DNA of 25,755 nucleotides from Guillardia theta CCMP2712 (GCF_000315625.1 NW_005434539.1:125957-151711), one strand, 5' to 3'. Shown: positions 1-9,945, counted from the first letter of the stretch. The notes: generated from the letters alone by a model not told the origin. Translations and numbers: made by a program.

Positions 1-860
1 GGGGGGGGAGATGATGTGGAGCTTCTTCCACTTGAAGAAAAGGGTGAGACGAGTCGGTGGTCTTAAAGAGGCGGGCGGGCAGGCAAGCTGATGCGGAAAT
101 TTGGCAGGACGCGCTCGAGGACGTGAGGGGAACCTTCCTTGCTGTAGTCCAGCTGACCCGCAGCAGATCGCCAACAGCATCATCCTCGAAGACGGCACCA
201 AGATTGAGATCCTGACTCAGGTCGGCTGCTGTCAAGCAAGATGACCAGCTGACGAGGAGCTGCAGGTCCAGCAGCTCGGGGACAAGTTCACCAGCTTCTT
301 CCCGATGATCGACGTGAGGATGCGACCCCTTGCGCTTGCCATGACGACCGGGCGCAGGCGACGGAGGCCGAGATAAAGAGAGAGGAGCAGGAGAAAGAGG
401 AGCAGGACAAGCGAGCTAAGGACGCGGAGAACTCTCGGCTACGTAGCATGCTGGAGAGCCTACAAGCGCAGGCAACGGCGGTGAGGGCAGGGAGGAGGTG
501 GTAGAGAGAAGCTGAACCAGAGCAGGAGGGATACTCGAGCGACGAGGCGGTGAAGACTTCGGAGCCCAGGAAGCTCACGAGGAAGACGACCAAGTCAAGG
601 CAATCAAGGTAGAGGAAGGGAGTAGAGTGGATGGAAGAGAGGAGTGAGTGTAGAGAGAGGAGGAGAGAGGGAGGAGAGGAGTCAGGGTTTAGGAAAGGAG
701 GAAGAGAAAGGGAGTCAGGGTGGAGGCTGACAGGATGAGCAGGAGGACGGGAGTTTTCTTTGAGCTCTCCGACGAGCTCAAGGAGCAGCCTATGCTCCTC
801 CTCCGCCCCGAGCGACTGCAGTCGACAGACTCGGTTGAGGGATGGGAGGAAGGCAACTGA
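1..860 (+). CDS. 3' part of an unrecognised multi-exon gene, acidic coiled-coil protein
   Basis: I reconstruct seven exons: <1-43, 88-122, 164-220, 257-313, 358-480, 526-608 and 734-860, with stop TGA at 858-860. All introns are GT-AG, 36-125 nt long, and the phases (1,0,0,0,0,2) are mutually consistent. The first exon reads DDVELLPLEEK. The third contains NSIILEDGTKIEILTQ. The fifth is a charged helix-forming segment (KREEQEKEEQDKRAKDAE) of 41 residues. The last exon contains VFFELSDELKEQP and ends VEGWEEGN. The 5' end lies outside the window and I do not recognise a family. Acceptors at 257 and 164 could each shift by one codon (260, 167). The gene converges on the opsin gene, with 128 bp between the stop codons. 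The long open frame on the opposite strand over 288-935 is its antisense shadow. Confidence 0.7.
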
Positions 861-988
861 CGACGAGGGAGCAGAGGAGGAGAGTGGGGGCGAGGGAGGG
901 AGGGAGAAGGTGGCCAGAGCTGAGGAGTGAATCATTCAACGTGTATCGAGGTGTATGAAGTTAGATTGATCTTGTCTTCTCCCCCCTG

Positions 989-2354
989 TCAGCACATGGA
1001 ATGATCCGCGCTCTCACGCTTTCCCTCGGAGTCATCGGAATGAGACTTTTCGCTCAGCGTCCCGGCGTTTCTCTTCATGGCTCGTAGGATCTTGTTGATG
1101 TCGTTGAACTCCTGCTTGTCTCCGTTCTTCGCCTTCCCGTTGCCGACCTCAAGATCGTCCTCGGAGCCCGAGTCGTCCTTCTTCTTTCCCTTGCCCGACT
1201 TCTTCTTCTTTCCCTTGTTCTTCTTCTCACTCTCCGATTCGCTGCTGTGATGATCGTCGTCGTCGGCGCCTCCTCGATGCTTCCTCCTGTAGTCCCGCGC
1301 GTCTCCTTTCTTCTTCCTCTTCGGCCTCGAGTCATCCGACTCCTCGTCGCTCAACCTGATCCTGTCCTCTAGATGCGCCGGCGCCAGCTCCCACTTCTGC
1401 CTCCTCTTTGACTTCCTCACCGAGCCGATGACGCGTCCGAACATCCGGATGTTGACTTCATCGTTGGGGGGAGCATTCTTCTCATGGTTCAGCCCAAACG
1501 GATCGTCGGCCTCCGGCTTCTCCTGTCCTGGAAGGCATGCAGGGTCCCACTTCCCTTCCAACACGCCCCATGCCGTGCTCCACAGGATCACTCCGTAGGT
1601 GTTCTTGCAGAGCCCGTCGGCGAGGAGGTACAGGATAGCGCTCACGTTCTCATGAATGACGCAGACGCCAGTGGGGGATATCAGCCATACGATGGGGAAC
1701 ATGGTCCATGCGATGAAGAAGATGAGTCTGAGCATCTTGATTCTCACCACCACCTTCTGAGCCAGCGGAGTCCCCACGCTCTCAAACCCGTACAGCCCGA
1801 CTTGAAAGATGGTGAAGACAACTGAGTACTCAAAGACCAGGCACGTGGCCCCGAAGAAGAAAAAGAGCCACTTCATGTACTCGGCGGGAGAGATAGTCGC
1901 CGTGATTCCCATCACCACTCGGATGATGGAGGCTGCTTGCGCGATGGGATTCAACGGGATGCTCTTGTACTTCACCAGCGCCATGTTGCTGATCTGCCCG
2001 AGCATGATAGGGCAAGTGCACAACCAGGATGCCATGCGCGACCAAGGAAAGAAGCGCCCGTCCCTCATCTGCAACGTGCCGTTTCCAGTAGAAGCGAGGG
2101 CATAGGTGATGCTTTCAACGAAGGGAAGGTAAACAGATTCCCATGGCACCTTCGGGGCTCGAGAGATCATAAAGATCGTCTGGCATCCGCTGACAACAGC
2201 CTGTCAACAACCGTCATGCTCAAGGTCAAGCTCAAACATCTTTCAGTACCCAGACCAGCTGCAGCAATGAGACAAAGGTGCTGTCGATCCTTGACATGTT
2301 GTAACATTCTGTATGCGTACTCGCCCATTCTCCATAAACGACTTGGCTTGCCAT
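989..2354 (-). CDS. Anion-channelrhodopsin-like opsin (ACR family), two exons
   Basis: This is a seven-helix retinal protein; the family conducts anions across the plasma membrane when lit. Exon 1 is 2354-2250 (35 codons, ATG in context ACCATGG). A 49-nt GTACTG...ACAG phase-0 intron (2249-2201) follows, then exon 2, 2200-989, giving 438 aa. Helix 1 is rebuilt only when the intron is removed (LQLVW|AVVSGCQTIFM), and this matches GtACR1 as I recall it. The start, with YGEWASTHTECY, is nearly that of GtACR2. In this numbering the key sites are E56, E64, R90, S93 (proton-acceptor position; Asp in pumps), C98, D230 and Schiff-base lysine K234. These equal GtACR1 residues at a constant offset of four. 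C17 and C215 correspond to the extracellular disulphide. The helix 3-4 region (about 121-150) diverges from GtACR1/2. Residues about 255-438 form a Lys/Asp/Ser-rich tail, probably cytoplasmic. Family membership is firm; anion conductance is inferred. Confidence 0.93.
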
Positions 2355-2640
2355 GGTGATACTGGTGCAAACGATCAGAAACGGTAATGAGGATCAGAAA
2401 TTGGAGCAGAAACGAGGAAGGGGCATTCAAGTGAGCTGACAAGAGTTTCAAAACGAAATGATTGCAACTGCAAATGAAACCTCCTGGTGTATCACTTGTT
2501 GTAACACTTATAGAGTGCCAACGTGAAACAAAACAACATCTCAAGAGCAGGAGTTTGCAAAATAACGATCTACGCAGACAGATTGATAACTTGGTTATAT
2601 GCACAAGATCGTATGAGGAGGGAGGCTAATCAAAGGCATG
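2355..2640 (-). promoter_or_regulatory. Upstream region of the opsin gene
   Basis: AT-richer sequence precedes the opsin start codon. On the minus strand it contains CTATAAG (near 2507-2513) and ATATAAC (near 2594-2600), either of which could serve as a TATA-like element. Nothing in the sequence decides between them or fixes a transcription start. Confidence 0.25.
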
Positions 2641-2929
2641 TGCATCAACCTTATGCCTTACATGAGACATGAAGGCAGGGACGAAGAATTCGCAGACACA
2701 TGCGTTAGTGGTACAGAGAGGAAGCTACGCTGGTAACATCGGAAACGATAGCAAGGCAAGGAAGGGGAAGAAGCAGAGAAAGCAAGGAGGCAAGCGAGGC
2801 AACGGAGGCAGTATGACGCATCAAGGTATCATCGTCAGAGAGCTTGCTAAGCGGTGAGGACATTGTTTGCAAGAAGCTCGAACGGCAAAGTGCACATTGC
2901 AGACGGAGGAAGGCAAGAAGGTCCGGCAC
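2641..2929. other. Intergenic, no supported gene
   Basis: Purine-biased sequence (AAGGCAAGGAAGG-type) is open in several frames on both strands only because it is low in complexity. I see no exon structure and no protein similarity. Confidence 0.5.
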
Positions 2930-3650
2930 TATGGGAGTGTCCCGGGGTGGGTGGGTACTCCCAGTCCGTATCAGTGTGGGTGGTACCCCACCCCTATTCT
3001 GGGATGGCCCCTTTTCTGTATCCGTAGTACCCACCCCTTCTGCTATATTCTCACCCATATTAAAGAACCTCATACTGGTAGGGGTAGGGCAACCCATCAG
3101 TGTCGACCCCCACCCACTCTCAGCCGATCCCACCGTCACTGACCGTCCGACGGTGGTGCCTCCACCACCCCTACCTCCCTGAACGGTGACAGACGACGGT
3201 GACCCAAAGATCCTACCACCGTCCTTCAAGCCCTACCCCAGGACTATCCCACAAGTACCCCCGGCCTATCCCCGTACGGTACAGTGGTTACCCCTGGTAT
3301 GCCCCCTTTGTCCTACGGCATCATATTACTGCATTACGGTACGGTACTAGCTGGTAGTCAAGTTTTGCCCTCGACCACCCACCCCCACTAGTTGGTAATC
3401 TGAGACACAAAAACTTGAACATCTCAGAGTCTGGAGTACCCACCCCCCCTGCCCCCAGTGGCTACCAGCCCGTGATGAGCCACAGTGACTAGGGAGGGGT
3501 TGTCGCAGTTTTGACTCGCACGGCAACACATTGAAGTACCCGGTAGTATGCCGCAGAGCAGGGAGGGGGTGGCCCAGACTCTCAGGGGGGTGATCACTAC
3601 CCCGGCCTAAACCCGCACCCCCCCTTCTCCCCACCCGCACCCCCCAACCC
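2930..3650. repeat. GTACCC/CCCACC-rich tract A
   Basis: C-rich sequence is punctuated by recurring words GTACCC, TACCCC, CCCACC and GGTGGT, partly as inverted pairs (for example GGGTGGTACCCCACCC near 2980). It is not a simple tandem repeat: the words are scattered through otherwise non-repetitive DNA. The same vocabulary recurs at 7370-8960, 9600-9945 and 22530-22790. No gene is supported. Confidence 0.6.
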
Positions 3651-4640
3651 TATGCACAGTGGGGCACTGTCAGATGACTATCAATGTTTTATCAGCCGGC
3701 ATTATTGGCGGCTCTCCCCCAATTCTGATAGTAGAAGTTACCGGTACTAAAGTGGCATTGAGTAAACTGACTCCCTCGGCACTGCGCCAGAGGCTACAGT
3801 ACTACGGTAAGTACGGGTCCGGTACAAGGGCAAAGTACCGGTCACCGAGGCCCGCTGGCTGTCGTTCCGCGGCAGGCTCCCATGCTCCCCCGGACCGGCA
3901 GAGGCCAGTACGTACTCAGACTCGGAGTAAAAAAGTAGTAAATCTTTGAAAAGTTGCATAATCGCATCGTTTCGGTACCCTTGCCCGGGCCTCGGAGCCC
4001 GGCCCGGAGTCCCCCACGGGCCACACCAGGCCATCATGGCCCGCGGCGGGCTCTGACACGCAGTTCAGGAGCCGCGCCGCGGGCGGCGGCCGCGGGCGGC
4101 CGGGCCGGGCGGCGCCGGGCGTAGAGTCACTGCCCAATTGCCAAGATACTCACCGTCACCGTGGCACTGTCCGAGTGACTGAAGCTAGTTTAGTATACGG
4201 CACGGACTCCGAGGCCCAGTCCGAGTCGGCCATCAGTGATAGCCATAGAGCTTGCCAGCCTGAGATTGGGCCATCATGCCACGGCCCGGCCACCTCTCCG
4301 GCCCGGCCGCGCGGCGGCCATGATCCGGCGATCATTGATACAGGCCGCTACTACGGCTGAGCCGATCCGGAGGCTGGCTCTTGAAGCCAAGTCGGGCCGA
4401 CTCCCCGGTCCCGGAGCCTCGGAGTGACTCTGCCACTGTGACTCGGACGGTCCGAGCCTGAGGCTGAGGAGCCTGACGTGACAGATCATCCGCAGGTACC
4501 GAGTTCGGCCCGGGCCAACACTGACAGTGGTGAATCAGCGGCCCATATCATGCAGCCGCCGGCAGAGCAGTGCTGTCACCCCGCCGGTCACAGTCGTGGC
4601 AGCTGGGTCGCCAGAGACCAGTCACTGAATGGTGCCTACT
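3651..4640. repeat. GC-rich short-word island A
   Basis: GC-rich stretch built from recurring short words: GGCC/CCGG blocks (densest 4075-4122), GAGTCCGA/GACTCGGAC and GTCACTG/CAGTGAC. Open frames on both strands are incidental. Similar islands occur at 8990-9500 and 22790-24070, each adjoining a GTACCC tract. There is no long sequence identity between islands; they share vocabulary, not order. Confidence 0.55.
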
Positions 4641-4796
4641 TCAATTCACAGTTGCCATTTATCATCTTAGGGTTCACAGATAGAGAAACATGCAAAATCT
4701 ACACGTACGCAGCCTCACAGACTTGTAAGTTAACATGGAAAATTAGACGCTATTTACACTAGAAGATCAACAAGTTCAGATAGTAGCAGTCTTTCC

Positions 4797-6764
4797 TCAT
4801 GTTGAGCAGACAGCAAGATGGCATGCGGCTGCTGCCTCAGCATCAGCTTCCTCCAAGGCTTTTCGCGCTCTCTCAGCCATGGCGAGAGCATGTTTCTCTG
4901 CCTTGGCCGCCTGCTCTTCGGCCTCCCTCAGCTGCTTTGCTGCTTTCACTCGAGCTTGCTGCTGCGGCGAAAGCGCAAGGAAGGGGCTGGCAGTATGGTA
5001 GAGCTTGAGACACTCTTCCTCGTCTTCTGCCAAGGCGATGAACATTGCAGACTTTCCTTGAAGGTACAGCAGAGGGAAGACACCATACTTAGACTGTCCA
5101 GGGACAAACGCACATCCTGCCTCCTGGAGTTGTTTGTAGAACTGTCCAACCTGGGCAAAGAAGTCAGACTGGAAATTGTTGTTGCAAAAAGGTAACAGGT
5201 GCTTACATGAAGCTCCTCTGGAGTTGTGCACTTCCAGCAGTAAAAGTGTGCATCGGGGGAGTACATCGAACGGAAGAGTTTGGGAGTATGGCAGCCGTTG
5301 AACCTCCCGGTGTTGAGGTCCGAGAGATATGGCACGCCTTTCACCGACAAGAAATCCACTCCTCCTGGTCCCTTGGGCATCGAACCCTTGATGAAAGCCC
5401 TGAGGCATCGCCTTGCCTCGTCTTGGAAGGAAGGCTCGACCTTTGACTGCCTCCATCCCATGTAAGTGGTTCCCTTCATAATCTAAAAAAACCGTCAACC
5501 TAGAAACACTTCATCCAAGAGATGACAAACCTGATCCACAAAATCTTCTCCTAAGAACTGATCTTCATTGTAATGGAGGGCAGGCGAGATCGCAACACCA
5601 TCTGCTACTTAGTTAGAGGCAAGTCCATAGTCCATTTCAATCGCAAATATTCCACCTGGCGCCTTGTCCAAGTCAAGTTTTTCTTCCAGACAAACGACAC
5701 CGTAAGGAAAATCATACGATTGCAACGTTGCAACATCGCTGACAAAAATAATTCCTTCTCCTGCAGCTCCATAGATAGGCTTGATCACAACCTCCTTGCT
5801 TCCAATTAGTTCATACGCCTTGACAAGATCCGAGCACGAGCTGCAAGTATATCCCTTGGGTACGATGATAGTTGGATCCAGGGATTCGATGACAGAGGGG
5901 ACATCAAGGGATTGAATGTGCCTGTGCAAGGCGCCTTTGTTTCCATAAGTGTTGATCCATTCAAGGTCCTCCCCGAAGATCTGCACTGGGAGATCGCTTA
6001 GTTTGTCAGCCCATCGCTGAAATTGGGTAGTGACACAGTAGGGAACAAGCGTCCATTCACAGTTAGATGAGGTTATAATCCCACGCAAAGTTTCGACCAT
6101 ACAGTCATCCGTGTCATCATCCATGTTGTAAATATTGCCGCTGGTGAAGATCGCTTGCCAGTCTTCATATCCGAACACTTCCTTGCAGAACTCCCAGAAA
6201 TGCCTAGTCCTCTCGTGGGCACCAGGTAGGATAGCAATATCGAGACCAGGTCGGAGAAGAGTTAAAACTCTCGCCGGAAGGTTGTACCTCTGGCTCTCCT
6301 TCTTATATTCTGGACGAGGGCCATGAGTCCAGATCCTCCTTCTCTCGGCACCAAGAATTGAGTTTGATCGCTTGAGCTTGGGGACGTTTTCGGATACCAC
6401 CTGCGCGACCACAGATGGATCAATGATCATGCTGTCTCCAGCTAGACACTCCGAGCAAACTGAAGCGAAGTATGCTTCTTCTATCGCAAGGGACTCGTCA
6501 GACTCGTCTACGGGCCCGAGCGGCACCGCAGGCTTCCTTGACAGCTTGGCTCGAGGAGGACCGCGCTGAGGGCTCACTTCGAAGTCGCTGACTGCTGGCT
6601 CGACAGCGATGGCGTGCCTTGTGCATCTTGGTGCACTGGTCGCAACGGGCATCGGAGGCATGAGAATCCCAGCTTCCTCGAAGTTTCCTCCCACAGAGCT
6701 GACGAGGGTCATTGCAAGCAGGTTGCAGAGAAACAAAGCCTTGAATGAGATTCTTTCTTCCCTT
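4797..6764 (-). CDS. ATP-grasp domain protein with hydrophobic N-terminus, spliced
   Basis: Exons are 6764-5656, 5601-5531, 5482-5207 and 5168-4797, with GT-AG introns of 54, 48 and 38 nt and consistent phases. With the leader exon at 6948-6967 the product is 615 aa; otherwise the first in-frame ATG is at 6712. Residues about 16-31 are hydrophobic (FKALFLCNLLAMTLVSS), like a signal peptide. Residues about 330-350 carry VVIKPIYGAAGEGIIF, an ATP-grasp glycine-rich nucleotide loop with its lysine. Residues about 441-463 (GVDFLSVKG...DLNTGRFNG) match the late ATP-grasp region that binds Mg-ATP and closes the active site. A pre-ATP-grasp region lies about 165-300. The C-terminus is an Ala/Glu-rich coiled coil. 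ATP-grasp enzymes ligate a carboxylate to an amine or thiol through an acyl phosphate; the substrate cannot be told from sequence. The 54-nt intron contains TAA in the exon frame and a CTAAC branch-like motif. Confidence 0.8.
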
Positions 6765-6947
6765 CTCAGACAAATAGATGACAACGCAAGCTCTCACAGA
6801 ATACTCCAAGTTTGTTCAGCGCTCCGTTTCTTGCCTTGAACCTGATGCTCTCGTCAGATTCCAATCCAATCCAGCAAAATTTGTGAGGCGTCCAATGAAA
6901 CGACAGGGAACCTTTTTCTTGCCTATCACTCACAGTTTGACACTCAC

Positions 6948-6967
6948 AGCGTCTCTTGAAATTCCAT
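6948..6967 (-). CDS. Candidate leader exon of the ATP-grasp gene
   Basis: ATG at 6967 opens MEFQETL and ends at a consensus donor GTGAGT (6947 down). Joining it in phase 2 to the acceptor before 6764 puts a methionine ahead of the hydrophobic N-terminal segment. Without it the frame would start inside the hydrophobic stretch or at a non-ATG codon. This is inference from splice signals only. Confidence 0.4.
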
Positions 6968-7369
6968 CTTGCACGAAGATAATAGACACTATACGAATCT
7001 TGCTTCTATCTACATACAACCAGCAGCACAACACAGTGTGACTATCAGTGACAAAGAATTTGCGTTTCTCTGCTGTTTAGCGAAAAAAATCTTATCCAAA
7101 CAACTCAAATCATACGTCAGAAAACATCGACATCAATGTTATTCGAAATTCCAATAGTTCTACAAGCAATCTTCTTGAATCGTACAGTTATCATCAGCAG
7201 AAGGCAACGAGAGGCATCGACAGGAGGAAAACAAGAACTGGATCGGAAACAAGACAGAGAGGTGCTGAGGTAAGGAAAGCAGAAGGGATCTGAAGTAACA
7301 TCGAATCCAGATGCAATGAGGAGCGGAGCAAGACGCAAATTGTGCTCTAGCTTCAGTAGCAGCTGCGTG
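6968..7369. other. Intergenic AT-rich region upstream of the ATP-grasp gene
   Basis: AT-rich, with no frame that reads like protein on either strand. It probably holds the ATP-grasp promoter, but I could not pick out a specific element. Confidence 0.4.
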
Positions 7370-8960
7370 TCGTGGGGAGGGGAAGGAGGACTACATGCAT
7401 TGTAAGGGGGAAGTACCCACCCTGTCAAATTAGCAAAAACTCAGGTCACTTCAGGGGTACTACTGATTTGGGTGGTAATGAACTGGGGGATCGGGTGAAA
7501 AAAATTCAGGGGTATCCACGGGTGGTACTAAATGTGGGTCGAAGGGTAGGGTGAAAGAGCAAATTCAAGGACCCAACTCTTGCCGATACCCCCCTGGTGA
7601 GTTTGATGTTACCCTACCCTCCTGTGACTCGCCATCCATTCACTAAATATGACCGGTAGGTGACTCCCCCTTTTCCACATCACCCCTCTCTTTTAGTGTA
7701 AGTACCCGGTTTCTTTGACATAGACCCTACCCTCAGTGCAACATTCCCCAAAAAGCTTTTTTTGGAACTCTTTGGAACCATTGCACTTGATGACCCCACC
7801 CCTTCGAAACGTCTGGTCCCTTGAGCCACTCGCCACCCTTCGAATTGGCCAAAAGTACCGGTGCTGTTCCATATGACCCATGATTCTTCTGAAAGTTTTG
7901 TCTAGTCCAAGGGGTACAGCGAACTTCAAGATCGGGGATACCCCACCTATCCGATCTGGCACCCCCGCTAGTTTGAGCCTCATCAGTGTTGGACCCCTCG
8001 TCCTTGCTTGTGCCAACAATGAATGGCGTGACTGGTTCTATGAGCCCCTGCACAACTGGTACCAATAGTTTAGTCTATTTTCATTTTTTGTACTGTTGTT
8101 CAAATTAAAATATGTTTTTGAAATCTCCGCCTCCTCTTCGCATGCCAACTTCAAATGTTTGTTCTCATCATGTTCGCGGTCGTATCTTCGATGTGCCCTC
8201 TGAAGGTCACCACCCCCACCTACCTCAAGATGCTCTCTGCCCACCCCTACCAGCACCGTAGTTACACAATCCCCCGATTGAAAAAGAACTCCAATCTACC
8301 ACCACCTAGGCATCCTCCCTCTAGATTTCAGACATAGGACCGGTGTCTCATATTTTTTTTTGGCTTATTACCCCACTCCACCCCCTCCCCAGGCTTCCCC
8401 GGCGTTGTCCAAACGACGTGGTTTTGCTCTTCCCCCAGCCCCTGATAAGTTCTCGTTGGGGCCTCCAATAGATTCCTGTGTTTCCCTCGAATACACGAAC
8501 TTTTATTTGAATTTCTCTGAAGTTCCTGAAGTTGCTTCGGACACCCACAGCCTAGATCTTCAGGGGGGCAGGAGAAGCTGTAGGCAAAGCTGGGGGGTAC
8601 TTCAAGCAATAGGGTAGGGTGGGTATTTTACACGAGCTCAAGGGGGAATGTGAGCGCGAGAGTTGGTGGATAAATGTCAAGAAGGGGGTGGTACCATGAG
8701 ACTATACGGGTAGTCAAAGTTTATTGGCCCGCAGGAGGACAATTCAGGGGTAGGTGGGTGAATTGAGAAGGGTGGTCAATGTGGCAGATGTAACCCGTCT
8801 AAAATCAACTTTGTTGTGCCCATGGGTTGGAGGAGGGATGGGGTGTACCGTATGACCCTAAACCGAAAGTGGGGGATGGACAGTGAGGGGGTGGGGGGGT
8901 GGTTGTGAAAGAAAACAAGAGGAGTGGGGGAATATTCAGGGGGTGGGGTGGAGGGGCCGC
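7370..8960. repeat. GTACCC/GGGTAGGG-rich tract B (left flank)
   Basis: Scattered words GTACCC, TACCC, GGGTGG and GGTGGTAC occur throughout. The left half is mixed. From about 8565 the plus strand becomes G-rich (AGGGTAGGGTGGGTA at 8611-8625; long G runs 8869-8958). No gene is supported; open frames here read as low-complexity. Confidence 0.55.
8869..8958 (+). other. G-run cluster with quadruplex potential
   Basis: The plus strand has many closely spaced runs of three to seven G (GTGGGGG, GAGGGGGTGGGGGGGTGG, GGGGGTGGGGTGGAGGGG). That is more than enough for several alternative four-run G-quadruplexes. It abuts the GC island that begins near 8990. Confidence 0.5.
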
Positions 8961-8989
8961 TCACATGTGAAGCTCGAGCGCCGTAACTT

Positions 8990-9500
8990 TCCGATCTCAT
9001 AGGCTCCCGGCCAGTGACGCCCAGTGACGGTGCAGATGCCAGTGACAGGCTGACTCGTACCAGCGTAGACCGGCCGGGCCCGGAAGGCCGCGGCGGCGCA
9101 GCCTGTGAACTGATTTTTAACCGTTCAACTTTGAGTAAAGGTGCCAGACACGGTGAAGCTTGAAAATTAGCCTGTACTAGCGGCCCGCGGCTGCCGCGCC
9201 GGGAGTCCGAGGCTCAGTCATCGTAGTCAGTGACTGGAGACTCAGGCACCGGTACCGGCCGGCCGGCCGTACTATCATACTGTGCCGTGCCACCGAGCCG
9301 TGTTACTGGCCGCGCCGGGCGGCGGCGGCGCCCGCCGCGTCGGAGGCGCGGCACTGCGGCAGTGGGCCCCGGCCGGGCGCGGCGCCCTCACTGCCTCACC
9401 CACCGGCGGTCCGGGTCCGCCGCCGCGTGGAGTCCGATCAGCCGGACTCGAGGCTCCGACACTGATGAGTCAGTACTCGTACGGTCTTGGAGTATCTGTT
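8990..9500. repeat. GC-rich short-word island B
   Basis: Begins with three copies of CAGTGAC within about 40 bp (9013-9048). It then has dense GGCC/GCCG blocks (9060-9090 and 9240-9440), GACTC/GAGTC words and an AACCGTTCAA motif near 9119. It is flanked on the left by a G-rich and on the right by a C-rich GTACCC-type tract. No coding region is supported. Confidence 0.55.
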
Positions 9501-9599
9501 CAAACTTTTGAGTGTCTTCACATGTCCCTATGTATATATCTGGGGCGGACTTGTTTCAGACTACGGAGGCTCCTTTTTAAAAAATATTATAATTCCCAC

Positions 9600-9945
9600 A
9601 AACTCATCTGGCAAATTTGATGGTACCCCTACTCGAGTACCCCTACCCTTCAATTGTAGCTTAAAATGATGTAAAGTACCCCATGTTTTAGTGCACTTGA
9701 TACCTGCTACCCCGCAGTCTGAGAACCACGAACCAGGCCACCCACCCCCCTCCCATCCATAGATCACTCGTTTGTACCCAACCAGCTCCACAATCCTGGT
9801 ACCCCTACCACCCATCGAAGAACTACAAAACAACCCAGTACCACGAAAATGACTAGGTAGTACCCCCCTTATGAAGAACAAATTTAGTCCCTTTGAATAA
9901 CCTACCCCAACCAAAATCTTCTCCCTTGTTGACCACCCCCCTTCC
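9600..9945. repeat. GTACCCCTACC-rich tract B (right flank)
   Basis: C-rich, with repeated GGTACCCCTAC, AGTACCCC and TACCCCCC words (for example 9621-9650, 9675-9682, 9797-9811, 9857-9868). Same vocabulary as the tract at 7370-8960, but the C-rich strand is the plus strand here. Confidence 0.55.

Noticed and set aside
288-935. 215-codon minus-strand open frame
   Set aside because: Low-complexity Ser/Pro/Leu product, antisense to the phased plus-strand exons 1-860.
1484-2359. Plus-strand frames over the opsin
   Set aside because: Antisense shadows of the opsin exons, which have clear homology on the minus strand.
3651-4640. Several 60-95 codon frames in GC island A
   Set aside because: High GC removes stop codons in all frames. 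No splice-consistent exon chain or recognisable motif was found.
8605-8630. Interstitial telomere repeat (GGGTAGGGTGGG)
   Set aside because: Only two imperfect units; better explained as part of the surrounding G-rich tract.
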